Shown here one piece after another: positions 43,701 to 55,279 of a stretch of 64,000 nucleotides of DNA. Source of the DNA: Dasypus novemcinctus (Eukaryota > Chordata > Mammalia > Cingulata > Dasypodidae); NCBI RefSeq assembly GCF_030445035.2, contig NC_080701.1:16024739-16088738 (forward strand), given 5' to 3'. Positions within the stretch are counted from its first letter, which is position 1; each line of letters begins with the position of its first letter. Both the position numbers and the translations under genes were made by a program. A model generated the notes under the pieces. It was not told where the DNA came from and ran no database searches. It saw only the letters and a program-made list of their open reading frames with translations.

Positions 43701-46700
43701 GGATTTTTTTGCCGTTTGATTTTCAGTGGCGGAAATGCTCACTATGAATTCTGCAGGCAACTTCATACAGCATCTTACATGTGGGCACTTTCTAGCCACT
43801 GAGGATTTTTACCACAGGCCTGGGTTTTTGGGAAAAGCAGCACAAGCCCACCAAGTTAGAGTAGAGATCAACAAACTATGGCCTAAGGGCCATACCTGAC
43901 TCTTGCCCTGCTTTGTAGGGCCCAGGAGCTCGGAATGGTTTCTACACTTTTTTTTTTAGGAGGTACCAGGGATTGAACTCAGGACATTGCACATGGGAGT
44001 CAGGAGCTCATCCACCGAGCTACATCTGCTCCCCAATAAGGGTTGTTTTTTTTGTTTGTTTTTAGGAGGCAGCGGGGATCAAACCTGGGACCTCGTACAT
44101 GGGAAGCAGGCGCTCAACCACTCGAGCGACATCCGCTCCCTGGTTGCGACATTTTTAAATGGTTGAAAAAAGAAATGAGAATATTTCACAAACTCGTGAA
44201 AATTTTATCAAATTTGGATTTAAGTGTCCATCAAATTCTACTGGAACACAACCATACTTGTCCATTTCTGTATTGTCTATGCTGCTTGTGCCCTCTAAGA
44301 GTAGAGGCAAGAAGTCGTGACAGACCGTACGGCCCACAGAGACTAAAATATTTACTCTCTGGCCCTTCATACAAAAGGACTGCTAACCCGAGTCACAGAA
44401 GAAGAATCTCAAAATCACGGAAAAGGGAAGCGAATTTGGCTCAACTGACAGAGCATCCGTCTGCCTACCACATGGGAGGTCCAGGGTTCAAACCCAGGGT
44501 TCTCCTGACCCGTGTGGTGAGCTGGCCCACGCGCAGTGCAGATGCACGCAAGGAGTGCCCTGCCACACCGGGGTGTCCCCGCATAGGAGAGCACCACGCG
44601 CAAGGAATATACCCTGCAAGGAGAGCCGCCCTCCCACGTGAAAAAGTGCAGCCTGCCCAGGAGTGGCACCGCACACAAGGAGAGCTGACGCAGCAAGATG
44701 ACGCAACAGAAAAAGAGACACAGATGCAACAAAAAGAGACACACATTCCCAGTGCCACTGACAACAATATACACGGACACAGAAGAACACACAGTGAATG
44801 GACATAGAGAGCAGACAACTGGGGGGAGGGGAGAGTGAGAAGGGGAGAGAAATAAATAAAAAAAAATAAAAACACCAAAGTTACCTTCTCAGGAAAAAAA
44901 AATCACCGAAAACCTCAAATCAAAAGAGGTGCCATAAGATCCTCTAGAGCCAGAGATGCCGAGACTGCTACCAGGGCAGATGGTGGAACAGGCGGAGGGG
45001 GGAGGAGAGCCCGCGCAGAAGCAGTCGTCCCAGGAGCAGATAAGATCACCTGCCTGCCGTCTCGACCGACCCCGACAGGAAGTCAGGAGACCTGGTGAGG
45101 TCATATGTCACTGGAGTCTCATAGAGCTCCAGTCCAAACGGGCCCCCCATGAGGTTGGGGGCTGGGTGACATATTTGACTCTGTGGGCTGGGGCAGCCCC
45201 TCCACCCCCACCCTCGCCCTTCTCCCCACTAGACTAGATCCTTACAGCTCACTTGAGAGTTGATTCCAAGGCTTCAAAGCAGGGATCTCACTGAGCCTCA
45301 GCCTTAACTTTGCAGAGAATGCCTCACCCAAAACAGCCCTTTGCATATGCACACTATGCCTCAGCACTCAGTCCCAAATGCCAAAGGAGAAGGGTGAAGG
45401 AGGAGGCACCTAAGCCTTAAATGAGCAGCTATTACCAGCCTGACATTGAGTCAGGCTGGAGGGGCAGGAAAGGTTCCTGTTGACAGCCTTTTTCAGAAAA
45501 AAAGACAAGACACTCTTGCTCTTTTCTGAGGTAGGTACAGCGAAAACAAGGTGGCAGGGAGGCACAGCTTGCTTTTTCACTCTGGGAGAACCCGGAATGG
45601 CGTGCCTCTCTCGAGTGTCCGCTGCCTCCCCTGCGACATGCCTGTAATTATGCGCCGTGCCTTTCTGCTTGCTGGACTTGCTGTCCAGGTGCCTCTTCTA
45701 GCCTAATCCTTGTCTGCCTGGCTCCCTTCCTCGGTCTCATCCAAGCGTCCCCTGAAAGCTGGCCTCTCAGAGCACAGGACTCGAGAAGAGTGAGGGGCTT
45801 CACTGCTGGACCCTTGTCCTACAGAGGGCTTTTCAGCTCAAGGAAGGTAGAGACTATGCTGAAACGGGGCCAAAAAGGCCGCAAGGGAAGCAAAGACCAC
45901 GGCGCCCCCCCCCCCCAGCTGGGCAGGGACAGGTGGCCTTCTCAGCTGTTGGATGAGCAAAGCAACTAAAAATACCCCGATTTCAATGAGACCATTTCCA
46001 GCCACTGCCAGTGGGCTTTCCCCCTTGTCTCTACTTCCTTTTGGCACAAACAATGCAGCCAAGTTCTGAAAAGAATGGTTCCTTTCCTGCCAGGTCCTGC
46101 TCCATGGGCCCCTCCATCACGCGGAGGGCAGGGGTCAGCTCTGGGCTGGGTGGGGAGGTGGTGGAGAAGGAGCGAGGTGGTGGAGGAGGGCAGGCGAGCC
46201 CCGACCCCTGAGCTCACCAGCCTGAGTGGCAGTCATGGGTCTATTTTGGCTGAGGAGGAAACCGAGAGACAGGGAGAGGAAGTGGCTTCTGGTCTTGTGT
46301 ATCTTTCTATATATAGACACCCGCAGGCTGCCACATACCAGCGAGCCTCTGGAACCACGAAACGCCAGGGTCAACTGGCCTGGGCGGGAGCAGATGACCA
46401 CAGAAGGACAGGTGGCGCCGGGCACCACCACAGTGGGGGCAGCTTTTGGGGCCATGCAGTCACCGATCTGTTCCTTTACTCCAGCCAAAGAGAAATAAAT
46501 CAGCAATACTCAGCTCTCCCCGGCCTGTGCTTGTGCAGGACTCCAATCCCTACATAAGTGAGAATCCCAGCTGGTCAACATACAGGTGGTGAACACACCA
46601 GGTGAGCTCACTTCTCTCTTCCCTGATGCACCACCTTGGGCCAGGCCTCTACTGTCCCGAGCATGAATTTCCTCCTCTCTAAAGTGGGTTCCTACCCAAA

Positions 46701-49700
46701 TTGGAAGGGAGTTCTGAGGGTTCAATGAGCTGAACGTTTTGCAAAACACTGACCACAGTGCCGGGCACAGAGAAGGCCCGTTGTTAACAGCAGCTAAGCA
46801 CCTAAGGTTACACCTATTAGTGGCAGAATTAGGAAATAAGTCCTGGTCACCTGCTTCCTGGCCCAGAGCAATTTCCTCCAGATTTTGTTTTCTTGACCAG
46901 CGCTGCAGCTTGGCAGGTCTGTGCCCATGGGGGGTGGAGGAGCAGGGGAAGGCACCAAACGGGGTTGGTTTGTAGAGAATCCTCCCAGCCTCATGCTAAG
47001 TAAACCTTTGGTGTGCCTCCATCTTCCTCTCTGGCAAATTGTGTCGATTGCTTGGGGGTGGGTGGGGATGGGGCAAGGAAGTTGGCTGGCAGACAGAAGT
47101 GTTGGAGGAAGAAAACTCAAGCCTGGGGAAGGGGAGGAGACGGGGAGGGAGAGAGGAAACCAGAAATCCTCCCGCGTCTCCACTCAACAGATGCATGTAT
47201 AGGTAGACGCTCATTTCAGACTCAACTGTACGAGAAGCAAAATAAACCACAATCGCGTCTGCTGAAGACTTCAAGTGGAAAATGCCAGCCTTATGAACCT
47301 GTTTGAAAAGTTCTAAAGGAGAAGGGGCCCAAAATAGCAGAAAGCTAGCATGGACAGGTGTCTGTCTTCCCTTCAGCCTCCTTCCATCTGATGCCCCCAC
47401 ACCTAGCCGGACCTTCAGTAGGGAGCCCACCCCTGAAACGTCTCATCCTCTTAAGTGATTTGATCAGACAGTAGTCTTGCCCCAGTTGATGCTTGCCCAG
47501 TGGTTCTCAACCAGGTATTTAGTAATATGGGGGGGGGGGGGGGAGGGGTATGCCACAGTGGCTCTGGGAATTACTAGCAAGTTCTCCTGGCCAAGGATAT
47601 TCATCTGTCTCCAAGGTACAGCACAGGCCCATGCAATAAAGACTTGTCAATATCAACAACATCCCCAGTCAGACACTATTTTAATTTCCACCCTAACTAC
47701 CAGTCATGCCCACATATTTTTTTTTTTTTTCCCAAACAACAGCCACTAGTCCAGTCCCCATGTCATTCAGCAGGAGGTAAAGAAACAGTTCCTGGAGCTT
47801 TGGCTAGCCGCAGGCTGACCTGGATCCCAAAGCAATTAAGTAAGAGTAAGTGACATTTTTAGTTTCTTTCACCCTCAAAAATAAGAACTCACAAGGCAGA
47901 ATAAACAAGCAGCTCTCCAGACATCAGTTTGCTAATATTAGCATCTGGAGGGTTGACAACAGGATTTCCCAGGAGGGCAAAGGAACATGCCACTGGCGTA
48001 GCTGATACCCACCTGTCCCTGGCCAGGTGGAGAGCAGAAAAAGGCAGTTAAGGGGCCACTGTATAACCGCGAGCCTCCTCAGTCAGACAGTAATTGTAGG
48101 CAACCTCAGAATACCTGCCCAAGGGGCAGGATGCAGCCCCACCCACGGTGGCCTCACATGCTCTGGGACAACTTGACAGGCTGATGTAAATAGAAACGGC
48201 AGGCATCAGGGACCCAGAGCAGAGGCTGCGCCAACCCATGTCCTCCTAGAAGTGGCCCCAGCACGAGGCTAGGGGCCCTCCCATGGGCTCGGCACTCAGG
48301 CCCCCTGTTCCCCCAGCCCCTCCTGGGAAACCAGCAGTGCACGCACCTGATAAAATAGCAGCAGAAGATGAGGCTGAGCATGAAGACAAAGATGCCCGTG
48401 CCGAAGATGACCATGTAGATGTTGAGGGGAAGGTCCTGGAAACTGATGGGTGGCATTGAGCAGGACTTGTTAGTGCTAACCAGTCCCAGGCCGCAGAAAC
48501 ACCCTGCAAAGGAGAAAAATATTTTCGTTGGCAGTTCACCCCTGGCGCTGGCGGGACTGTGCTGGCAAAGAGAGGGGGAGAAATGGCCACTCTCTGGGGT
48601 TCCTGGGCATCTGGCTTCAGGAGCTCTGGATCTATAGCTTAGCTCTAACACCAGCTGCACAATCTCGGGTAAATTTTCTAACCGACCTATGAAATGGGAG
48701 AGTACTCAAATGCTTACAACTGGCACTTTGGGATCAAGGACTCTGGGCAGAAAATGCAAAACTCAGTTCCATCTGATAAAGAATCTATAGCGCAGTAGTA
48801 GCAGAATGAAAAGCTTTAGGTGGGAAAACATATTTGCATTCCAACTCCTCCTCTCACTCCCTCGCCATGTGACCTTTAAGAAGTTACCTTTCTAAGATTC
48901 ACTTTGTCCTAGGAAAGCAAGGACAGTATCTAAAGGACCAAAAAGGATGGTGCAAGAAATAGGCTTTATACATTTTAAGTGCAATCGCAAAGGTCATTTG
49001 TCATTCTTAAGCCACCTGCTCCAGAAGACAGGCTGCGCCAGGACTAGAATAGAAATCGTTCCCTCCAAGGCCAGAGTTCCAGAAAAGGGAGGTGGGGGCT
49101 GAGGGCTGCAGCTTGTCCTACTGGTCACCTTTCCCCTCTCTACTCAAAGCCTCAATTTCCATCTCACAGCAGCAGGGGCAATCTCCAAGCACTTGTTACA
49201 AATGTGGAATCAGGAGTGCATCCCCAGGAAATGAATCAGAATCTACGATTTAACAAGCTCCTCAGGCAATTCCTCCGAGCGTGCAGTTTGTGCAGTTCGA
49301 GAAGCACCCGCTCCCCAGCAGAGCCTGCCCCTTCTCTCCTGACTTCAGGGAGAAGTCCTGACTGGTCTCCCAATCACGGTGGTCAGTTCACCCACTCCCC
49401 CCACCAAGCCACACTCTCTACCTTCAGACTTTGGGCTCTAGGAGTCAGAAAGATTTCCATATTGTTAACAAGAGCCATAAGGAAAGACAAAAAGATGAGA
49501 TATAAACAATAGGCTGGTTTAAATGGGGTTCCCCACTGCTTGCAAGCAAAAATAGCACAGTGATTCAAAAGGTAAGCATAAACCGAGAGTCTACAACTGC
49601 CAGCAAGAGAATCCCATCCATCTGCCCCATGGGATCGAAGCCCCCTCTCAATTAGAGGTGGAATGGGTATCACCATCCCAGAGTCCTCAGGATTGGGGAA

Positions 49701-52633
49701 TGAACTATGGACTAAATAGACTTACTGGTATTCTACTATAGACTTACTGTGATTCTAGCAATGAAAGAAGCTATATCACTGATGTGGAGGCAGGGGCCAC
49801 TGGAGGTTCTAAGGGCAAGGAGAGGAGAAAGCAGGTGTAATATGGGGACATTTTTGAGACTTGGGAATTGTCTTGAATGACTGCAATGACAGATACTGGC
49901 CACTATAAATCTTGTCATAACCTACAGAATTGTGTGTGAGAGAGTGTAAACTACAATGTAAACTTTAATCCATGCTTAGTGGCAACGCTCCAAAATGTGT
50001 TCATCAAGCCAGAATCAGAGTCATTAATAAACTCTAGAGTCCTACCTTACTGTCACCACAACTCAGGAGAATGCTGGCTTGAAATATGGAAATATATCGG
50101 AAGTCACATTTGGCATCACATATTCATCCCTCTTTGTCTCCCAGACCAAACTAGTGACTATGTACCAAGGCTCCCTTCAAACCTTCAGAGCTCAGGACCA
50201 ATTCCATTCCAAACACTCGCTGCCTACCAGCCTCCTCTAACTGATGTCATCCCTGCTTCTCTGCCCACAGACCTGGCACATCCTCCCACTCATGCTTCGC
50301 CCATGGCTTCAGTCCTCCTGGCCAAGCCCTGGGTGCACTCTCAATCTCCTGCTCCACATTCCCCACCACCCTTCTCCGTGGGCCAGTCTCCTCGCTATTC
50401 TTCACCCAACCTTGTCCACACCTGTCTCCAACCCTTCCTTCACGCAGCTCTCCTGGCCCCTCTCCCTTCCCGAGGTCCGTCATGCCTGGTCTTTGTGATA
50501 TTCCACGCGTGCCCTCTCTTGCCTGCACTCTGTACTGCTCACAGCCTGTATCGCACATCTGACTCTTACTCACTTAGTTACTATCTTACATCGCCCAAAT
50601 GTTTGTAACATCAGCTTAATTTAACTCAAACGTGCATTAAGCACTGACTATATGATAAGTAGCAAGAGCGAGTGCACTGGCCATAAAAAGCATGGAAGAC
50701 TTTTCCAAAGAATGACATAGAAGCTAGTCTTGGGAAGACCCAAAGATTTGCACCACTCAAAGTAGATGCCGTGGTTACAGCCCTGACAACAAGCTGAGGG
50801 AGGCACTGAGAGCAGACGGTCTTCCTTGCAAGCCTGAGGACAGCAAGTCTGGCTTCCTCCAATGCCTAGCCTAGATCAGATAAAGGAGGCGCTTCTGATA
50901 GGAAGCTTAAGTTCTTATAATACCCTACCTTCTTTACGGGTTCCTATTTCTGTGAAGCGCTTTCCTTCTTCGGAAGCTTCCCACTACTTTCATTCTGTTT
51001 CCCCCCATTTTCTCAAAACAACATGGGACCTTTGGCAAAGGCTCCCCCTTCAAAGCAAGGCGGCTGAGGACTGGGGAAATGACACCCATTGTCCTCTGGC
51101 AATGGTACACTGGTCAACCAGGAGTTCTGTGGTACTGACCTTGACATAATGGGGAACAAAAGCGAAAAGAACCTGTTCATGTCCTGAACTCCTTACTGGG
51201 GACAAAGGACAGGCTCTCTCAGTCACTTGTACGAACGGGAAGGCTAAAGCAGAAAGTCCTGGGTGGGTCTAAAACCTCCCACGGGGGCTGATCCGCAGCC
51301 CCTGCTCTCCCTGTGCTCCGGTCCATTGTCTCCGCGCGGCTGGGGAAGCCTTGACATCAGAAGGGCTCATCGCGGAGCGGAGGCTGGGGGCCAGGTGACG
51401 TCAAGAGAAGGCTGGCCAAGAACACCAGCGATCTGGGAACTGCTCCTCCGGCCCAGCCAACGGGAATCCTTCCCAGATGCTGGGATGCACCCGTGCCGCC
51501 TCACCCCCTTTCCCTCCTCCCCCGCCCCCTCCCCCGTAACACCCGCCGAACGCACACAGCTCCGTTCATTTTCAGGAAATTGGACCCGACTAGCGAAAGG
51601 AGGAAGAAGGGGGATGGGGGACTCTCCAGCGGAGGCTGCCCAAAGCCTGCCTTAAAACAAAAGCCTCTTGAGCTAATTCAGCCGAGATCGGGTAGGCGCG
51701 TGCTCTCCAGAATGGACTTTTTTGTTTGGAACTAGCCAGCCAGCCGTACTAAGGGACAGGACCAGCAGGCACCCCCACTCCCACCCCCCGCGCCCCCCCA
51801 CACTCTCCAAGCATCAAAACGACGCGGTGGACGCCCCTGGACCCTGGGAGGGGATGCGTGGCCGGGGTTTCCAGCCCACCCGCTCAGCAAGTGCCTCTGG
51901 TCAGGTGGCCCGGGTCAGGGGAGAGCCAAATCCAACCGGTGTCCCCTGGAGCGCCAAAAAAAAACAAAAAACAAAAAAACCCAGGCGAACTGAACTTGGC
52001 AGCGCGACCCCGGCGGGCCAGCACGCCCGCCCCGCGCCCCCGGGACGCCCCCCGGGCGCCACGATCAGCCGCACGGGCTTAGCAATTCGACAGAAGGCGA
52101 CCTTTCGCCATCAGGCGCTTGCCGCAGCCCCGGGCCCCCCGAGCAGCCCGCGGGAGGCCAACAAAGCCCGGGCGGCCGCCTCCCCGCGCCGCGTCCCGCA
52201 CGCTGCACCGCATGCAAATTTAAAGCCGCCCGCAAAGTTTCGGGGCCGGAGCTGGAGCTCCCTCTAGGAGCTCCCGGCCCGAGCGCGGACTTCATTCCCC
52301 GCCAACCCGCACAACAAAGAGCGGAGTCGGAGCGCACAAAGGCGGGGAAAGGGGTAGGAGGGCGAAGGCAACAAAGGCCGCCGGCCCCGCCGCTCCCGCA
52401 CCCCCCGCCCCGCGTCCGCGGACCCCGCACAGCCTCCCGGGTCCCCGCGTGAGACCTGGGTCTTTTCAAATCCCGCGCCGCGAAAAGCAGGGTTCTCCCA
52501 GTCGAGGAGAAACGCGGCTCAGGGGAGAACGAGGCGCCTCCGCGCTGCGGCTCCCGCCCGCCCCGCGTCCGCGCGCCCTGGGTCCCCGCACCCGCTCCGG
52601 GGACTCACCGTTACACCACTGGAATGGGTGCAT
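40676..52633 (-). CDS. RNF122: RNF122, membrane RING-H2 E3 ubiquitin ligase (complete coding region)
   Basis: Small membrane-anchored E3 ubiquitin ligase; from family knowledge it sits in ER/Golgi membranes and ubiquitinates partners such as RIG-I. Coding exons on the minus strand: 52633-52609, 48503-48347, 42668-42623, 42293-42252, 41123-41041, 40790-40676. All splice sites are GT-AG and all phases join to 155 codons, the recalled human length. Residues about 38-60 ([20 protein letters not shown]) form one membrane helix. The RING is C3H2C3: C93-X2-C96-X14-C111-X-H113-X2-H116-X2-C119-X10-C130-X2-C133, all ligands present; W123 of the E2-binding face is kept. The first coding exon has only 25 bases and lies in a CpG island. 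An intact, surely functional gene. Confidence 0.97.
41041..41123 (-). CDS. RNF122: RNF122 coding exon 5 (first half of RING)
   Basis: [16 protein letters not shown] to CQHAFHR plus AA of K118. Acceptor TCTCCACAG, donor GTAGGT. Confidence 0.96.
41758..41880 (+). repeat. tRNA-head SINE in RNF122 intron 4
   Basis: GGGAAGCGGATGTGGCTCTG head and GATTCAATCCC B box. It lies antisense to the gene. Confidence 0.85.
42252..42293 (-). CDS. RNF122: RNF122 coding exon 4
   Basis: 42 bp, 14 codons [14 protein letters not shown], phase 0. Acceptor TTTCCAG, donor GTGAGT. Confidence 0.95.
42623..42668 (-). CDS. RNF122: RNF122 coding exon 3
   Basis: 46 bp: completes S61, then [15 protein letters not shown]. 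Acceptor CTCCCCCAG, donor GTAAAG. Confidence 0.95.
43265..43470 (+). repeat. MIR in RNF122 intron 2
   Basis: CTTACAGAAGAAGAAAATGAG, CACAAAGCTAGCTGGCAACAGAG and GATTTGAATC in MIR order. Confidence 0.8.
43948..44034 (-). repeat. tRNA-head SINE
   Basis: Reverse head-only unit, poly(T) to ACATCTGCTCCCC. Confidence 0.85.
44046..44140 (-). repeat. tRNA-head SINE
   Basis: Second reverse head-only unit 12 bp further on, ending ACATCCGCTCCC. Confidence 0.85.
44425..44872 (+). repeat. DAS-SINE, long form
   Basis: GGGAAGCGAATTTGGCTCAA head, B box GGTTCAAACCC, and an internal duplication of AAAAAGAGACACAGATGCAAC near 44,705-44,745. The 254-codon frame through it is an artefact. Confidence 0.92.
44890..46600. 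other. RNF122 intron 2, unique GC-rich DNA
   Basis: No exon or repeat recognised; a 14-bp C run is at about 45,906-45,918. Numerous open frames reflect base composition. Confidence 0.45.
46625..46880 (+). repeat. MIR
   Basis: AATTTCCTCCTCTCTAAAGTGGG, GAGGGTTCAATGAGC, CAGTGCCGGGCACAGAGAAGG. Confidence 0.7.
47528..47552 (+). repeat. G homopolymer (about 15 G, then GAGGGG)
   Basis: A long G run inside an old repeat-like context (CCAGTGGTTCTCAACCAGG). Length is prone to sequencing error. Confidence 0.8.
47560..48340. other. RNF122 intron 2, near exon 2
   Basis: No repeat or exon recognised apart from a T run at 47,718-47,730. Confidence 0.4.
48347..48503 (-). CDS. RNF122: RNF122 coding exon 2 (membrane helix)
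   Basis: Encodes the rest of G9 to I60 ([15 protein letters not shown].., then the hydrophobic helix, ending CCYFI). Acceptor TCCTTTGCAG, donor AG|GTGCGT. Confidence 0.96.
48640..48905 (+). repeat. two MIR fragments
   Basis: ACAATCTCGGGTAAATTTTCTAACC and CATGTGACCTTTAAGAAGTTACC are MIR left-core patterns. Confidence 0.6.
49178..49310 (+). mobile_element. MER5A-like hAT fragment
   Basis: CACTTGTTACAAATGTGGAATC..AATGAATCAGAATCTACGATTTAACAAGCTCC..GTTCGAGAAGCACC follows MER5A. Confidence 0.75.
49560..50005 (-). repeat. xenarthran-type repeat, reversed copy
   Basis: Reverse complement of the family at 14.5-15.1 kb (AATTAGAGGTGGAATGGG..ATCACCATCCCAGAG..CATAACCTACAGAATTG). Lies in RNF122 intron 1 in the gene's sense orientation. 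Confidence 0.75.
50010..51690. other. RNF122 intron 1, mostly unique
   Basis: 50,150-50,600 has an L2-like feel but is not convincing; the remainder shows nothing nameable. No alternative exon seen. Confidence 0.4.
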
Positions 52634-53400
52634 CAATGACCGCTCGGCTGGCTTCCTCCGGGGAACGAACGCAGGCGGCGGGGGCGCGCGCAGCAGGCTC
52701 CACGGCCCGGAGGCGCTGGTGCAGGCGGCGGCCGCAGACGCTCCCGCAAGTTCAACTCCCTCCACTGCAAGACCGCTCGCCCGAGCCACAAAGTCTCCCA
52801 GAGCACAGCAGCCGAAGCCAAGCGCGAGGGGCACGGCGGCGGGGCCCCGGGGCGCCCGGGCGGCTGAGGGTCTGCGCCCGCGGACCAGGGAGGAGACCAG
52901 GGGGAGACTCGGCTCGGGACCCACGGCACAGCACCGAGACCGCGGGGACTCCGAAACTGACACCCGGCGGCGCACACCCCGGCCCCTATGCGCCCTCCCC
53001 CGGGAAACCCGGCCCCGTCCTCGTCACCTGCCTTTGGGCCAATGGGAGCCTTCCTCCTGCCCCCGCCTGTTCTCTGCGGGGCGGTCCTCGCTTCACCCCG
53101 GTAGCTTCTTCGGACCGCGGGCTCCTCCTCCCTTCACCCTCCAGCCCTGGAGCGCACTACTCCCTGAGTCCGGGGGAGACGCCCTCCTCCGCCGCCCACC
53201 CGCAGGAAAACGAAGACTTAGTGCCCCTGTGCTTTCGGCCACCAGCTCTGTGACTGTTGAGCCTTTCTAGGGCCCTTAGAGAAGCTAGTTCTGGGGCGCG
53301 GTTAAGTTCTGCGCGGGGGCCCGTACCTGGTCCTGGGGGCGGCTTGCGCGTTCCGGTGCGCGCTGCGAGAGGCGGGTGGACACCCAAGCTGGAGCGCCAA
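51700..53400. promoter_or_regulatory. RNF122 CpG island and promoter
   Basis: About 1.7 kb of GC-rich, CpG-dense DNA centred on the first coding exon. A CCAAT box at 53,039-53,043 lies about 400 bp upstream of the ATG. ATGCAAAT followed by TTTAAA is at 52,212-52,222, inside intron 1. Open frames up to 273 codons on both strands are composition artefacts. Confidence 0.85.
52609..52633 (-). CDS. RNF122: RNF122 coding exon 1
   Basis: ATG at 52633-52631, then HPFQWCN and one base of G9; donor G|GTGAGTC. Far below ORF length limits, but its phase fits exon 2 exactly. Confidence 0.94.
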
Positions 53401-53409
53401 GCGTCCGAG

Positions 53410-54160
53410 TACGGAGTGAGATCTGGAAGAGACTTGAGGGGCCGCTTAGTTTCGGCCGGCTCCTCCTTTCACAAGCAAGGAACTAAGGCGTGAAGCTGAA
53501 GCTAGAGGACTTGTCGGGGTTCCACTCTCTTGAGCCGCAGGGGTGGGACCCAGAGCGACATTGTCAGTTCCTTGAAGGCAGATGTCTCCGGCATCTGACA
53601 CTGCATGGGTGTTGAATAAATAATTATTGAAAGAAAAGACTGACTCTCATAATTTCCGATCTAGTGTGCTTTTTTTTTTTTACACGACTTTGCATCGTTT
53701 CTGTTTTTAAAATTATTTTTCAGTAGGTCTATCTTCCATTTATTGAGAAGGTATTCACTTTGGGCCTGTGCGCCAAGCACAGTTGAGAACCCTGGAGACA
53801 CATCAAGATCCGAGACAGCACGGTTTCTGCTCTCCCGGGGTTTATAGTGCTTGAGACAGACAATAAGCAAGCAAACAAACAGAATGTCGCATCTTCCTGC
53901 TAAATCTCTAATCTCCCTAGTCAACCTAATCTGTTGAATCAAGTTGGTAGTATTTATCACTCTTGGCTCCAGGGAATCTGTGACACTCAAGATTGTGCCT
54001 GTGAAATGCCTCGTAGTATTGTTGCTAAGGTATCAAGTGACTTCACCAAGGTCACACAGCAGCCTGGAACAAATAGTTTAGCACATTAGTTAATTGCCTT
54101 AGAACAACTGATTTTCTCAATGAACTAGTGTGGAGGGTCTTCATGAACAGATCCAACTCA
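53410..54160. other. upstream flank of RNF122 with old repeat fragments
   Basis: 53,735-53,880 (CCATTTATTGAGAAGG..CTCCCGGGGTTTATAGTG) and 54,025-54,065 (MIR-like CTTCACCAAGGTCACACAGC) are ancient fragments; nothing else found. Confidence 0.5.
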
Positions 54161-54168
54161 GTTCATCT

Positions 54169-55202
54169 TGTTAGCGGGAGGCTCTGGGTTCTCAGCTTCT
54201 AGGGTCTTGGCTATGTAGCATACAGGAATTAAAAAAAAAAAAGATTTGTTTTTTATTTTCCCCCTTCCCCTCCCACCCTGCTGCTTTATTTATTTATTTA
54301 TTTATTTTTGCTGTCTGTGTTGTCGTCTCATTTTCTCTCCTCTAGGATTCACCAGGATTTGGTCCTGGAGACCTCTGATGGGGAGAGAGTTTCCCTCTCA
54401 ATTGCACCACCGCAGTTCCTGATTTCTGCTCAGCTTTACCCTGACTTTCCCCTTGTCTCTCTTTTTGATGCATCTTCACCTTGCTGCGTGACTCGCTTGC
54501 GTGGGGCACTGGCTCACCTCGCGGGCATTCACTCAGGCCCGTGTGCAGGGGCTGGCTCACCACACGGGCACTGGCTTGCTGCATGGGCACGCTTTTGCTT
54601 CTTCTTTTTCACCAGGAGGCCCCAGGGATTGAACCCGGGTCCTGCCATATGGTAGGCAGAAGCTCTCTCACTTGAGCCACATCCGCTTCCCTGCATAAGG
54701 GAATTTAAGGACACACCTTAAGGTAGGCAAGGGAGTAAAGAGGTCAGTAAGAAACAAGCAAAGAAAATCAGTACACAGCCCCAGACATGGGTGCAGGCAT
54801 GCTACAGGGTGAGACCCACACTTGGGGCCCAAGGGTAAGCCTTTTTAAGACCTCGCCTGCTCCCCTTTCCTAATGCTGGGGAGGGGCCTCGGCTGCTTGC
54901 TGTTCTGCTTGGTTGCCTTTCCGTCCCCACCTTTTAGCTCTCAGAGGACCAATAATGAGGCCTTTTGCTCGGAGTTATCCAGGACCAAGGGGAGGCCTGT
55001 TTGGGGTTATTTGGGCCTTCCCCTTGGCCCAGAAAGAGTTCCAAATAGGACCTCATGGCCAGGGTCTCAGCAGGGTCTTTCTGGCTTTGTTCTTAGTAGT
55101 GACCCTCCCTTGGGGTACCTGGGTAGGGTCTCATGGCCATGTTCTCTGCCAGGTCCCTGCTGTGACTCTGTCTTCCCTCTTTCCCTATACTAACCTACCT
55201 CA
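54169..55202 (-). mobile_element. 3' LTR of the provirus, containing a DAS-SINE
   Basis: TG..CA bounded LTR, about 570 bp without the SINE. Shares the layout of the copies at 56,432-56,921 and 59,559-60,042. Confidence 0.82.
54231..54692 (-). repeat. DAS-SINE, long form (CTCTAGGATTCACCAGG subtype)
   Basis: Same subtype as the 24.9 kb copy; ends CATCCGCTTCCC, with flanks of the CATACAGGAATT / CATAAGGGAATT type. Confidence 0.9.
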
Positions 55203-55279
55203 ACTCCCTCATCAGAGAGTACACATCCTTATTCTTGAGGGGGAGCTGAGGGGCAATGGTCCTTCTTCTGTGGCTGCCT

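Larger units (their letters stand above)
43860..44395 (-). mobile_element. hAT-type DNA transposon fragment split by two SINEs
   Basis: ATCAACAAACTATGGCCTAAGGGCC at one side and CTAAAATATTTACTCTCTGGCCC..GGACTGCTAACCC at the other follow a common mammalian non-autonomous hAT repeat. The exact family name is uncertain. Confidence 0.55.

Noticed and set aside
44043-44807. 254-codon plus-strand frame
   Set aside because: It runs across two reversed SINE heads, a hAT fragment and a DAS-SINE; not a gene.
52449-53270. 273-codon frame and several others in the RNF122 CpG island
   Set aside because: High GC suppresses stop codons; the translations are R/P/A-rich and overlap in many frames without a family match.
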